Part shown: positions 38,052-47,500 of the stretch, piece by piece
How the letters are laid out: each line of letters begins with the position of its first letter
How positions within the stretch are numbered: position 1 is the stretch's first letter
From: Paenibacillus sp. GSMTC-2017
GTDB taxonomy: Bacteria; Bacillota; Bacilli; Paenibacillales; Paenibacillaceae
Assembly: GCF_016019935.1 (NCBI RefSeq)
Contig: NZ_JAECMT010000001.1
Coordinates: 496,022 to 560,021 of the forward strand
Direction: 5' to 3'
DNA length: 64,000 nucleotides
The notes under the pieces: model-generated
What the model was told of the DNA's origin: nothing
Databases searched by the model: none
Seen by the model: only the letters and a program-made list of their open reading frames with translations
Translations under genes and position numbers: made by a program

Positions 38052-38080
38052 ATTTTACCATAGATAAGCTCACAAATCAA
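38052..38080 (-). promoter_or_regulatory. Sigma-A promoter of rplS with ~100-base leader
   Basis: TTGATT (38075-38080), a 17-base spacer and TAAAAT (38052-38057) preceded by an extended TGG. The leader down to 37947 contains GCGG/CCGC pairing and may be an L19-type autoregulatory leader; that part is inference. Confidence 0.6.
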
Positions 38081-38089
38081 CACGTTTAT

Positions 38090-38119
38090 TCTACATACCA
38101 TATTCATGTATACTATAAT
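38090..38119 (+). promoter_or_regulatory. Candidate promoter of the SLH-CAP gene
   Basis: TCTACA (38090-38095), an 18-base spacer and a perfect TATAAT (38114-38119), 29 bases before the inferred TTG start. It is back-to-back with the rplS promoter. Confidence 0.5.
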
Positions 38120-38147
38120 GACGAAAGTAGTCAAATGGAGGTGCACA

Positions 38148-39602
38148 TTGTTGCAACAGCACATCGGGCATTGTCGGAAGCAAATGCCAAACAGATTTAT
38201 TTATTGGAGCACACTTATTGTATTATCTCTTGTAGTCGTCCTTACCAGTATTCCTACTTTAGCTCATTCCAATACCTACCGTGATACTGCGGGGCATTGG
38301 GCTAGTTCACACATTGATTGGGCTTTAAAAGAAAACATTATTCAAGGTTATGAAGATGGTACTTTTAAGCCAAACAAACCAATAAACGAGGCTGAATTTC
38401 TTGCTATGTTAATGAGAGCTTATAATGTTGCTCCAACAATTTCTGAAGTGCAAGGTAGCGATTGGCACAAACCTTATTATACATATGCTCAATCATTAGG
38501 CTGGCCAAGTACATTTAACAACGAACGCGGCAACTTTCAGAGAGGACATGCTGCTTTGTTAATGGCTTCTGCTGCAAATGGTAAACCGTTTGACATGAAA
38601 GCTGCTATTCAGTGGCTACTTGACGAAGGCATTTCCAAAGGCCGCACAGCAGCTACAGTCAATGGTTTCGCTGCAAACGAATCCATTACTCGTGCTGAAG
38701 CACTAACTTTTTTGTACAAGTTAAAAGAGCATAGCGGTAACTTGTCTACGACAAAAATTATTCAGAACCAAACGACACTTCATACTATCGCAATAAACGA
38801 TCATGTTGAGAAACTTCTTTTTGTACTAGGGAAGCCACTTCGAATTGATCCAAGCGAATACGACTACAAATGGTATGTGTACAATTTAGACAAAAATAAT
38901 TACAAGCAATATGCCTTATTCGGTGTACTAAACAATAAAGTAGTTGCTCTATATGCCAACACACCAAATCATTGGTCGAACCATGACGGGATCAAACTAG
39001 GCCAATCCATAACAGAAGCAAAAAGCAAAATAAATGGTGAAGAAAACATAAAAGAAGATGCCACTTATTATGCCTACACAAAAAACGGAATTCGTATCAC
39101 TCTTTTTATTGATGCACATATGAAAGGTCAAGTCGTTGGCATACTTCAACAAGTTGATGGACTTAAAAAATATGAGTTTTCTTCATTAAAAGAAGAACAT
39201 CGAATTGCAATGGAGAAGCAATTATTCGAGTTAGTCAATTCTGAGCGAGCGAAACGTGGTATTAGTTTATTGCAAACAGACTCTCTTGCTAGTGCAGCGG
39301 CTAAAGCACATAGTGAAGATATGATGAAAAACAATTATTTTAATCATAAAAACTTGGATAAGGAAACGCCTTTTGATCGTATGAGAGCAAGAGGTATAAC
39401 ATTCAGTATCGCTTCAGAAAATATTGCAGCTGGCTTTGCAAACAGTATATTCGCCCATTATAATTTACTCAATTCGACTACTGGCCATAGGGACACGATA
39501 TTAAATGGTGATTTACAGCGACTAGGGACGGGCGTTGCGTTCGGCGGACGTTATAAGGTTTATTATACACAAGAATATTACACGCCTTTAGAGAGCAACT
39601 AG
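38148..39602 (+). CDS. Secreted S-layer-homology and CAP domain protein
   Basis: A predicted surface protein of about 484 residues. After a signal peptide (IYWSTLIVLSLVVVLTSIPT) comes an SLH repeat (YRDTAGHWASSHIDWALKEN) and two more degenerate ones, a CAP-associated domain (VEKLLFVLGKPLRI) and a C-terminal CAP/SCP domain (LVNSERAKRGISLLQTDSLA; SENIAAGF; TTGHRDTIL). SLH domains normally bind pyruvylated cell-wall polymer. A TTG at 38148 six bases behind GGAGG is the likely start; an ATG at 38106 has no SD. The gene interrupts the usual trmD-rplS neighbourhood on the opposite strand. Function of bacterial CAP proteins is not settled. Confidence 0.88.
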   Translation: MLQQHIGHCRKQMPNRFIYWSTLIVLSLVVVLTSIPTLAHSNTYRDTAGHWASSHIDWALKENIIQGYEDGTFKPNKPINEAEFLAMLMRAYNVAPTISEVQGSDWHKPYYTYAQSLGWPSTFNNERGNFQRGHAALLMASAANGKPFDMKAAIQWLLDEGISKGRTAATVNGFAANESITRAEALTFLYKLKEHSGNLSTTKIIQNQTTLHTIAINDHVEKLLFVLGKPLRIDPSEYDYKWYVYNLDKNNYKQYALFGVLNNKVVALYANTPNHWSNHDGIKLGQSITEAKSKINGEENIKEDATYYAYTKNGIRITLFIDAHMKGQVVGILQQVDGLKKYEFSSLKEEHRIAMEKQLFELVNSERAKRGISLLQTDSLASAAAKAHSEDMMKNNYFNHKNLDKETPFDRMRARGITFSIASENIAAGFANSIFAHYNLLNSTTGHRDTILNGDLQRLGTGVAFGGRYKVYYTQEYYTPLESN

Positions 39603-39610
39603 TAACGACA

Positions 39611-39653
39611 AATAAGGGAATGCAGCCTCCGATGGAGACCGCATTCCCTTATT
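39611..39653. terminator. Bidirectional hairpin between the SLH-CAP gene and trmD
   Basis: Perfect 13-bp inverted repeat AATAAGGGAATGC/GCATTCCCTTATT with a 17-base loop. The right arm includes the trmD stop codon. U-runs are weak on both sides (UUGUUGU on the plus strand), but the stem is very stable and lies between convergent genes. Confidence 0.7.
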
Positions 39654-40398
39654 GTTGTTCTACCTTCGTATTAGCGGCCATAGTAGCCAACCAATGACGT
39701 TCTTTTTTTGTTAACTCAGCGTCTTTAAGTAAATCAGGTCGACGTTGCAGTGTCCGTAGCAATGATTGCTCTCTGCGCCATAAATCAATTTTGGCATGAT
39801 GACCGGAAACAAGAATATCCGGCACAGTCCAACCACGAAACTCCGCAGGTCTTGTATAATGCGGGTATTCCAGAAGACCTGTACTATAAGAATCTGTAAC
39901 AGCTGACGTTTCATTTCCTAATACACCTGGAAGCAAACGAACGACACTATCAATAACGGTCATCGCAGGAATTTCCCCACCAGTTAATACATAATCACCA
40001 ACTGACAGCTCGTCCGTCACCAAATATTTGCGAATCCGCTCGTCATAACCTTCGTAGTGCCCACAGATGAGTACAAGATGCTCTTCTCCTGCTAGTTCTT
40101 CTGCTTTACGCTGTGTAAACTGTTCGCCCTGAGGGCACATAAGAATAACGCGTGGTTTCTTATTGGGGTCAATTTGAAGATCCTCAACAGCTGCGAATAC
40201 GGGCTCGGGTTTAAGCACCATTCCCCCGCCGCCACCATAAGGGTAATCATCTACCGTATTATGTTTGTTGTTCGAATAATTACGGAAGTTGATCGCTTGA
40301 AGGGATACGATTCCTTTATCTTTAGCTTTCCCTAAAATACTCGCACCGAAAACACCATCGAACATTTCAGGAAACAACGTAAGTACGTCAATTTTCAT
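39649..40398 (-). CDS. trmD: tRNA (guanine37-N1)-methyltransferase
   Basis: TrmD makes m1G37 next to the anticodon and prevents frameshifting. The 249-residue SPOUT enzyme has [20 protein letters not shown] at the start, the trefoil-knot SAM site ([40 protein letters not shown]) and the C-terminal domain. It is three bases from rimM and ends in a strong hairpin. Confidence 0.98.
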   Translation of the reverse strand: MKIDVLTLFPEMFDGVFGASILGKAKDKGIVSLQAINFRNYSNNKHNTVDDYPYGGGGGMVLKPEPVFAAVEDLQIDPNKKPRVILMCPQGEQFTQRKAEELAGEEHLVLICGHYEGYDERIRKYLVTDELSVGDYVLTGGEIPAMTVIDSVVRLLPGVLGNETSAVTDSYSTGLLEYPHYTRPAEFRGWTVPDILVSGHHAKIDLWRREQSLLRTLQRRPDLLKDAELTKKERHWLATMAANTKVEQQ

Positions 40399-40401
40399 CG
40401 T

Positions 40402-40926
40402 TTAGATCAATCCTTCCATCAAATGAACCGTTACCTTCTTATCCGTAACATTCACTTGAAGCACCACTTCATCTATAACTGGAATAAGGATTTGGTTACC
40501 TTTTCCTTTTGGACGATCGACGACCCAAACATCGTTTGCTCCAGGGCTCAAGATCTCTGAAATAACGCCCAAACTTTCGCCTTCTTCCGTTACAACTTCA
40601 CAGCCAATAATTTGATGGTAATAATATTCGCCGTCTTCGAGTGCCCCTTGCTCAGCCTCTGAAATCTTTAGTGCCCAACCTTTATATTTTTCAACATCGT
40701 TAATGTTATTAAAACCTTCAAGTTTCAAAATATAAATGTTTTTTTGCTCACGGGAACTTACAATTTTCACTTCACGGGATTGTCCAGTCGCCTCATTAAT
40801 CATGAGCAACTTTTTGCCAACTGCAAACCGTTCTTGTGCAAAGTCCGATTGAGACAACACCTTTACATCTCCACGAATACCATGCGTATTGACTATGTTT
40901 CCAACTGTGAACCATTTCTCGCTCAT
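40402..40926 (-). CDS. rimM: 16S rRNA processing protein RimM
   Basis: RimM helps mature the 30S head around S19. MSEKWFTVGNIVNTHGIRGD opens the two-domain protein, with the PRC-barrel domain in the second half (YYHQIIGCEVVTEEGESLGV; ANDVWVVDRPKGKGNQILIP). The longer frame from 40971 has no SD; the ATG at 40926 follows AAGGAC and gives 174 residues, the usual size. Confidence 0.97.
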   Translation of the reverse strand: MSEKWFTVGNIVNTHGIRGDVKVLSQSDFAQERFAVGKKLLMINEATGQSREVKIVSSREQKNIYILKLEGFNNINDVEKYKGWALKISEAEQGALEDGEYYYHQIIGCEVVTEEGESLGVISEILSPGANDVWVVDRPKGKGNQILIPVIDEVVLQVNVTDKKVTVHLMEGLI

Positions 40927-40957
40927 TAAATCAGTCCTTCTTCGGTTAGTTATATCT

Positions 40958-40966
40958 ATTATAACA
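40958..40966 (-). promoter_or_regulatory. Extended -10 promoter element before rimM
   Basis: On the minus strand TGTTATAAT, an extended -10 with a perfect TATAAT hexamer (40958-40963), 31 bases before rimM. No good -35 is seen. It lies directly after a terminator-like hairpin, so rimM-trmD may have its own start. Confidence 0.45.
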
Positions 40967-40969
40967 CGC

Positions 40970-41001
40970 AAAAGAGGGCCAGGACATTCATCCCAACCCT
41001 C
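40970..41001 (-). terminator. Attenuator-like hairpin between khpA and rimM
   Basis: On the minus strand GAGGG/CCCTC with an inner GGA/TCC pairing, followed by UUUU. The short U-run suggests partial termination that lowers rimM-trmD relative to rpsP-khpA. Confidence 0.5.
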
Positions 41002-41016
41002 AACTCTGCTTGTTGC

Positions 41017-41247
41017 TTATGAAATTATATCAACAATGACACGCTTGTTCGACTTTACAGAAGCAGAAGTCACAACTGTACGCATCGCTTTAGCAATACG
41101 TCCTTGTTTTCCGATTACTTTTCCTACGTCCTCGGGGTGAACTGAAAGCTCGTAAATCGTGCTGCGGTCATCATCCTTCACGCCAACTCGCACGTCATCC
41201 GGATGATCCACCAAAGCCTTCGCTATGACAAGAATTAATTCTTTCAT
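41017..41247 (-). CDS. khpA: KH-domain RNA-binding protein KhpA
   Basis: A 76-residue single KH-domain protein (YlqC) with the GxxG loop in VGKVIGKQGRIAKAMRTVV. It binds RNA with KhpB and affects cell-size control in relatives. It is located between rpsP and rimM as in B. subtilis. Confidence 0.95.
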   Translation of the reverse strand: MKELILVIAKALVDHPDDVRVGVKDDDRSTIYELSVHPEDVGKVIGKQGRIAKAMRTVVTSASVKSNKRVIVDIIS

Positions 41248-41272
41248 CTCAAAGCCTCCTGCTCTTCAACAA

Positions 41273-41545
41273 TTACTTCTGTTGTTTTAGCTCGTGGAAC
41301 TTCTTCATAACACCTGCTTTGGAAAGCAAGTTGCGAACAGTGTCAGATGCTTGCGCACCAGTTTGTAGCCATTTCAAAGCTTTCTCTTCGTCAATGCTGA
41401 CTTGAGCTGGCTGAGCAACTGGATTGTAAGTACCGATTTCTTCAATAAAACGTCCATCACGTGGGGAACGGGAATCCGATACAACTACGCGGTAGAAAGG
41501 TGCTTTGTGAGCGCCCATACGTTTCAAACGAATACGTACTGCCAT
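41273..41545 (-). CDS. rpsP: 30S ribosomal protein S16
   Basis: S16, 90 residues, with the usual [20 protein letters not shown] start and the [14 protein letters not shown] segment. It follows ffh by 57 bases with a strong GGAGGTG SD. Confidence 0.98.
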   Translation of the reverse strand: MAVRIRLKRMGAHKAPFYRVVVSDSRSPRDGRFIEEIGTYNPVAQPAQVSIDEEKALKWLQTGAQASDTVRNLLSKAGVMKKFHELKQQK

Positions 41546-41602
41546 GATAATTCACCTCCTTCTAAAAGAATTAAACTCTATATGATCCGTTAGTCAAACT
41601 TA

Positions 41603-42994
41603 TTAAAACGGGAACTTCATTTTGTTGCCAATCATGCCCTTAAGCCCTTTTTTGCCGCCTTTTAGAAGACCTTTTGGTCCTTTTGGACCCATCATGGACG
41701 AGAACTGTTTCATCATCTTGCGCATATCGTCAAATTGCTTAATGAGACGATTTACTTCAACGATGGTTGTACCACTTCCAGCTGCTACACGTCTACGTCT
41801 GCTGTTGTTAAGAAGTTCTGGCTTTTCTTTCTCTTCCTTCGTCATAGAACGAACGATGGCTTCGATGCGGCCTAGTTGCTTCTCATCTACTTTGAGATCT
41901 TTCATGCCGCCCTTCATCTTGTTCATGCCAGGCAACATATCCATAATTTGATCGAGCGGGCCAAGCTTACGTACCTGCTCCATTTGGTCAAGGAAATCAT
42001 CAAAAGTAAATTCTGCATTACGCATCTTACGTTCCATCTCTGCCGCTTTCTCAGCATCGATTCCGGATTGTGCCTTCTCGATAAGAGATAACATATCTCC
42101 CATACCTAAAATACGTGAAGCCATACGTTCCGGGTGGAACGGTTCAAGCGAGTCGATCTTTTCGCCCATTGCTGCGAATTTGATCGGACGACCTGTTACT
42201 GCCTTGACGGACAACGCAGCACCGCCTCGCGTATCTCCGTCTAGCTTTGTTAACACAACTCCTGTCAACTCAAGCTGTTCATGAAAGCTTTGCGCTACAT
42301 TAACAGCATCTTGACCAGTCATCGCATCAACGACAAGAAGTACTTCATCAGGTTTTACATTCTCATGAATTTGTTTCAATTCTTCCATCAGCGCTTCATC
42401 AATGTGAAGACGACCCGCTGTATCGAAAATGACGTAATCATTGCCATTTTCCTTAGCATGTTGCAAACCTGCTTTTGCGATTTCAACAGGTGATGTCTTA
42501 TCACCAAGTGAAAACACTGGAGCTTTAATTTGCTCGCCAAGTACTTGCAATTGCTTAATCGCAGCTGGGCGATAAATATCGCAGGCTACGAGAAGCGGTC
42601 TATGATTGCCCTTTTGAAGCAACTTAGCCAGCTTTCCGGAAGTTGTTGTTTTACCTGCACCTTGCAAACCGACCATCATGATTACAGTTGGTGGCTTGTT
42701 CGATCTAGCAAGTTTCGATTGAGTTCCACCCATTAGCTCGGTAAGCTCTTTGTTTACGATGTCGATGATGACCATGCCAGGTGTAAAGCTTTTGGTTACT
42801 TCTAACCCGATGGCTTGATCCTTCACCTTTGCGATGAAGTCTTTAACGACTTTAAAGTTAACATCGGCTTCCAGAAGCGCTAGGCGAACCTCACGCATTG
42901 CATCGTTAACATCGGCTTCCGAAACTTTGCCTTTGCCCTTCAGCTTGCTGAATACATTTTGTAGCCGATTGCTTAAGCTTTCAAATGCTGCCAT
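41603..42994 (-). CDS. ffh: Signal recognition particle GTPase Ffh
   Basis: Ffh is the SRP54 protein that binds signal peptides on ribosomes. The 463-residue product has the N domain, the GTPase G domain (GLQGAGKTTTSGKLAKLL; FDTAGRLHIDEALM; TKLDGDTRGGAAL) and a methionine-rich M domain (MDMLPGMNKMKGGM) ending in a Lys/Gly-rich tail. It overlaps ylxM by 22 bases. Confidence 0.98.
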   Translation of the reverse strand: MAAFESLSNRLQNVFSKLKGKGKVSEADVNDAMREVRLALLEADVNFKVVKDFIAKVKDQAIGLEVTKSFTPGMVIIDIVNKELTELMGGTQSKLARSNKPPTVIMMVGLQGAGKTTTSGKLAKLLQKGNHRPLLVACDIYRPAAIKQLQVLGEQIKAPVFSLGDKTSPVEIAKAGLQHAKENGNDYVIFDTAGRLHIDEALMEELKQIHENVKPDEVLLVVDAMTGQDAVNVAQSFHEQLELTGVVLTKLDGDTRGGAALSVKAVTGRPIKFAAMGEKIDSLEPFHPERMASRILGMGDMLSLIEKAQSGIDAEKAAEMERKMRNAEFTFDDFLDQMEQVRKLGPLDQIMDMLPGMNKMKGGMKDLKVDEKQLGRIEAIVRSMTKEEKEKPELLNNSRRRRVAAGSGTTIVEVNRLIKQFDDMRKMMKQFSSMMGPKGPKGLLKGGKKGLKGMIGNKMKFPF

Positions 42995-43377
42995 GAACTA
43001 TCGCCTCCTTCTCTTGCCGTTCCTTCTGACGCTTTGAATTGCCCAATGGCTTCAATTAGCGACTGTTTATCCCATTCATTCGTTACTAAGGCGTTAACAT
43101 CTCTTTCAAGCCGATCTGTTAACTCCATTAACCGTTCATGTTTGGCGTGCAAGGCTAGTTTACTTTCATAACCTTCCAAAGCTTGTTCGGCCCGCTTTAT
43201 ATTATCGTAGACTGCCTGACGGCTAATCCCGAATTCCGAAGCGATTTCTCCTAAAGAGAAATCATCGTGATAATAATAAGTAAGTATTGTACGCTGCTTT
43301 TCAGTCAACAGGCTTTCGTAGAAGTCGAACAGCAAATTAATTCTTGTCGTTCTAGCTAAGGCATCTGGTTCATTCAC
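42973..43377 (-). CDS. ylxM: YlxM family helix-turn-helix protein (SRP-associated)
   Basis: A small helix-turn-helix protein of the UPF0122 family, always next to ffh; in streptococci it modulates SRP GTPase activity. The sigma-70-region-4-like HTH is visible (LGEIASEFGISRQAVYDNIK) after FYESLLTEKQRTILTYYYHD. The frame opens at 43443, but AAGGAGG lies eight bases before a GTG at 43377 (VNEPDALARTTRINL), which I take as the start, giving 134 residues. Confidence 0.93.
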   Translation of the reverse strand: MNEPDALARTTRINLLFDFYESLLTEKQRTILTYYYHDDFSLGEIASEFGISRQAVYDNIKRAEQALEGYESKLALHAKHERLMELTDRLERDVNALVTNEWDKQSLIEAIGQFKASEGTAREGGDSSWQHLKA

Positions 43378-43410
43378 CTTTAACGCCTCCTTCACTCGGC
43401 CCTTGATTAT

Positions 43411-43436
43411 GCTGTCAAGGCAAAAACCTTTACAGC
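43411..43436 (-). other. Leader hairpin upstream of ylxM-ffh
   Basis: GCTGT-A-AAGG and CCTT-G-ACAGC pair around a 6-base loop (minus strand reading). It lies between the promoter at 43452-43481 and the ylxM start and ends 33 bases before that start. No U-run follows on the minus strand. Confidence 0.45.
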
Positions 43437-43451
43437 ACTTCAACGACTCTT

Positions 43452-43481
43452 ATCATACACGATGACAAATGCCACTGTCAA
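43452..43481 (-). promoter_or_regulatory. Sigma-A promoter of the ylxM-ffh-rpsP operon
   Basis: TTGACA (43476-43481), an 18-base spacer and TATGAT (43452-43457). It sits just after the ftsY stop, so ylxM-ffh-rpsP-khpA-rimM-trmD can be transcribed independently of ftsY. Confidence 0.65.
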
Positions 43482-43511
43482 GTCTTTTACCTTGTCAGTT
43501 AAAAAATGAGT

Positions 43512-44510
43512 TTATGTTTCCGATTGCTCGTCCTCTTGTTTAATTAGACCAGCGAACAATGCATGTACAAATTGCTCTGAATCAAATTGCTGCAAGTCAC
43601 CCATTTTTTCTCCTAAACCTACTAACTTAACAGGTAAATTGAGTTCATTGCGGATGGCAATAACGATGCCGCCCTTTGCTGTACCATCAAGCTTTGTGAG
43701 CACAAGTCCAGTAACACCGCTCTTTTCACCGAACAACTTCGCCTGGCTAAGTGCATTTTGTCCCGTTGTTGCATCAAGAACAAGAAGAACTTCATGAGGT
43801 GCATCAGGCAATTCGCGTTGAATAACGCGGAATATTTTGTTTAGCTCCTCCATCAAGTTTGATTTATTCTGAAGTCTTCCTGCCGTATCGCACAGAAGAA
43901 CATCAACACCGCGTTGCTTAGCTGCATGAACAGCATCAAACATTACAGCAGCAGGATCCGAACCGGATGATTGTTTAATAACATCTACGCCAACTCGTTC
44001 TCCCCATACTTCCAATTGCTCAATGGCACCTGCACGGAAAGTATCTCCTGCAGCCATCAACACTTTTTTGCCCTCACTTTTAAATTTGTGAGCAAGTTTA
44101 CCGATTGTTGTTGTTTTGCCGACGCCGTTCACACCTACAAAGAGAATGACTGTAATTTCTCCGTTTGGTGCCATACGAAGATCAGATCGATCATCACCTT
44201 TTAGTAGTCCAATTAGCTTCTCGGACAATATTGGCTGTAATTCAGCAGCATCTTCGATTTTACGTTTCTTCACTTCCACACGTAATTCATCGATGAGCGT
44301 CATAACCGTATTTACGCCTACGTCTGCGCCAATCAATATTTCTTCTAGTTCCTCGTAAAACTCTTCATCGATCTTTTTACGTCGAGTAATAAGTTCCTCA
44401 ACCTTCTCCACAAATGCTGTACGAGTTTTTTCTAGTCCTTCTTTAAATACATTTGTGACCGCCTCCGCTTTGGATGCGATACTTTCCTTCAGCCTCTTAA
44501 AAAAACTCAT
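43512..44510 (-). CDS. ftsY: Signal recognition particle receptor FtsY
   Basis: Membrane-associated SRP receptor GTPase. MSFFKRLKESIASKAEAVTN opens the short N domain with an amphipathic helix. The G domain has GVNGVGKTTTIGKLAHKF, DTFRAGAIEQLEVW, CDTAGRLQNKSNLMEEL and TKLDGTAKGGIVIA. The ATG at 44510 follows GGAGG by ten bases and gives 332 residues; the frame is open from 44546 without an SD. Confidence 0.98.
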   Translation of the reverse strand: MSFFKRLKESIASKAEAVTNVFKEGLEKTRTAFVEKVEELITRRKKIDEEFYEELEEILIGADVGVNTVMTLIDELRVEVKKRKIEDAAELQPILSEKLIGLLKGDDRSDLRMAPNGEITVILFVGVNGVGKTTTIGKLAHKFKSEGKKVLMAAGDTFRAGAIEQLEVWGERVGVDVIKQSSGSDPAAVMFDAVHAAKQRGVDVLLCDTAGRLQNKSNLMEELNKIFRVIQRELPDAPHEVLLVLDATTGQNALSQAKLFGEKSGVTGLVLTKLDGTAKGGIVIAIRNELNLPVKLVGLGEKMGDLQQFDSEQFVHALFAGLIKQEDEQSET

Positions 44511-44571
44511 TATAGCCGTTCCTCCATCCATACTTGAAGCGTCCAATCACGATTGTCACGCTAGTAACTTG

Positions 44572-47500
44572 TTATGCTGATACTGACTCTTCTTCCTCCA
44601 TACGAACCGAAACAAGTTTTGAAACGCCGCCTTCCTCCATTGTAACTCCATAGAGCACATCGGCTTCCTCCATTGTACCTTTTCGATGAGTAACTACAAT
44701 AAATTGTGTAAGCTCCGAAAACTCGCGCAAGTACTGAGCGAATCTTGAAACGTTAGCTTCATCGAGCGCTGCTTCAACTTCATCGAGTACACAGAATGGT
44801 ACAGGCTTAACTTGTAAAATTGCAAATAATAATGCTATTGCTGTTAATGCCCTTTCTCCACCCGATAATAGCTGCAAGTTTTGCAACTTCTTACCCGGAG
44901 GCTGTGCGACGATATCGATGCCCGTGTCTAACACACGATCGGGTTCAACCAAGATCAAATCAGCACGTCCACCACCGAACAACTTACTGAATACGACGAC
45001 AAAATGAGATCTAATCGCTTCAAATGTCGTTTTGAATCGTTTCGACATCTCGTCGTCCATTTCTTTGATAACTTGGTAAAGCGTAGTTTTCGCTTCGACT
45101 AAATCATTTTTTTGCTCGAATAGGAATTGATATCTTTCCTTCACTCGATCGTATTCTTCGATTGCACCTAAGTTAACATCACCAAGTGCACTAATTTGAC
45201 GCCTTATATCGCGAACGTCATTTTGTGTGCCCAGAACATCTTCCGGAAGAGGATACTGTTCCTTGGCTAATTCATAGCTAAGTTCGTATTCTTCACTTAA
45301 TTTGCGTAACAAGTTGTCCAGCTCAACATCTTGTCGGTTCACTGCGATTTCAGTGCTACGCATCTGTTCTTCAACTGAACGAAGTCTAGTCCGCTGTTCC
45401 TTCGTCTCGCTCTCACCTTGTTCAAGCTCTGAGATACGTTTCGCTCTAGCTGATCTTTTCAAATCAGTCTGCTCTGCGCAGTTCGCTTTTTTGATTCGCA
45501 AATCGTTCAGTTGTGCAATTTGAGCTATGCTCTCTTCACTATGCCTGCCGAGCTCCACTTCTTGTTGAGCTGCCAAAGATCGTAAATTCGACAAATCCTG
45601 TTTTGCACTCTGAACATCCGTTCTTACACGATCAGCTTGATCTTGGAAGCTAAGTTTTTCTTGATCAGTTTTCGCTACTGCAATCTTAATATCCGTCAAT
45701 TGACCTTGAAGTTCCTCTTTGGCAGATTCACTTTCTTTGCGTCGTTCCTCAGCCAAACGAATCGCTTCTTGTAGTCTTGCTTCATCTAATGTCAACTGCT
45801 CAAGCTTAATTTTCGCAGTTGCAGCAGCCTCTTGAATCTTTTGCTCCTCTTCAATATGAGTACTTTTATCTGAGGTTGATAGCTGGCTCTGCTCCATAAG
45901 ATGTTTTTCTTCCGATTTGAGCTGTTGAAGCTCCGCATGGATACCCTGTTCTTGGATACGTCCTTGCTCCGATTGCGTCCGGAGTTCCTCCATGTTTTGG
46001 GAACGAATAGCATTTTCTTTGCGTAGATCACTAAGTTTGTTCCTCAGCTCCACTACTGTTGTTTTAGCATCTTTAATTTCTTGATCAAGCGCCTCAATTT
46101 GACGACCTCTGCCGAGCAAACTAGCGCCTTTCTTTTGCAAACTTCCGCCTGTCATCGAACCACCTGCATTGACGACATCGCCTTCAAGTGTCACGATACG
46201 GTAGCGATATTGGCATTTGGACGCAATACGATTCGCTTGTTCCAACGTCTCCGCTAACATAACATTACCGAGCAAATTATTAATAATCGCCTGATAACGA
46301 TCATCACATTGCACTAAATCTGCGGCAACACCGATAAAGCCTTCAATCGACGCAGCCATTCGTTTGTCACTGTCAGGTACCATACGTCCACGAATGACAT
46401 CAAGCGGTAAGAAGGTTGCTCGTCCAAGTTGTCTCTGCTTTAAAAAAGAAATCGCTGTTCGCGCTGTTCGTTCATCTTCCATAACGATGTGTTGAAGTGC
46501 TCCACCAAGTGCTGTTTCTACAGCAACTTCAATACGTTCAGGCACTCGCATAAGTTCAGCAACCGCGCCATGAACACCTTCAAGTGCTCCAGAACCTCTA
46601 CGTGCAGACTTAAGTACTTCTTTAACACCCTGCATAAAACCGTCAAGCGCGTCTTGCATTTCTTTCATCGTGTCACGTCTAGAAATATGACTGTCCAGCT
46701 TCTGCTCCCACTTGCGTATAGCAGACATAATGTCATCTAAATGTTGTGCAAGCGACTTCATTTGTCCTGACTCTTCTAACATACGATTTCTCGTCTGCTC
46801 AAGCTTCTCAATGGTTTCTATTAGAGCTGATTCCAAATCCGAGCGACGTTTGGCAAGTTTAGCTCCTTGCTCTGACCACTTTAATTCATCTTCGCTAATT
46901 CTCTCCATGCGCCGCTGCAGTGTTTCTTGTTGCTGCGTCGCATAACGAATCTCATTACGAACTTGGGCCATACTACTAAGAATGTCCAAAAGTTCGCCTT
47001 TCAGCTTCTCCTCAGCATCTATAACAGCTCCACCAGCAACTCCAATTAGATTAGCTTCTTCATAAGCAAGCTTCGTACGCAAATCAGCAAGTTCAAGTTC
47101 AAGTGTTGCAGCACGACTTCTAAACTCGGCTTCATTTTTCGTAAGTGCAGTAATACGAGTATCTTGAACAGCAATCGATTCTTCAAGTTGACGTTTGTTT
47201 TGCTCCAAATTACGTTTCCGCTCTTTCAGAACTTCACCATATCCTTCACATTTCTCCGCGTCCTCACTAATTTGAAGCATGGATTCATGCAAATTGTCCA
47301 GTTCAAGCTCAAGTCCTCGCAGTTGCTGCCGATCTTGTTCAAGATGAGCATCATGTTTGTTAACAACTGTCGATAATTGAAGCTGTTCTTCTTGGAGCTT
47401 CCCGAGCTTATCGGTTGCCTCAGACCATGATTGATGTACCGTCTCTATATTATGTACGTACATGGAAATTTCTTTAGATTTGAGCTGCTCCTTCAAAGCT

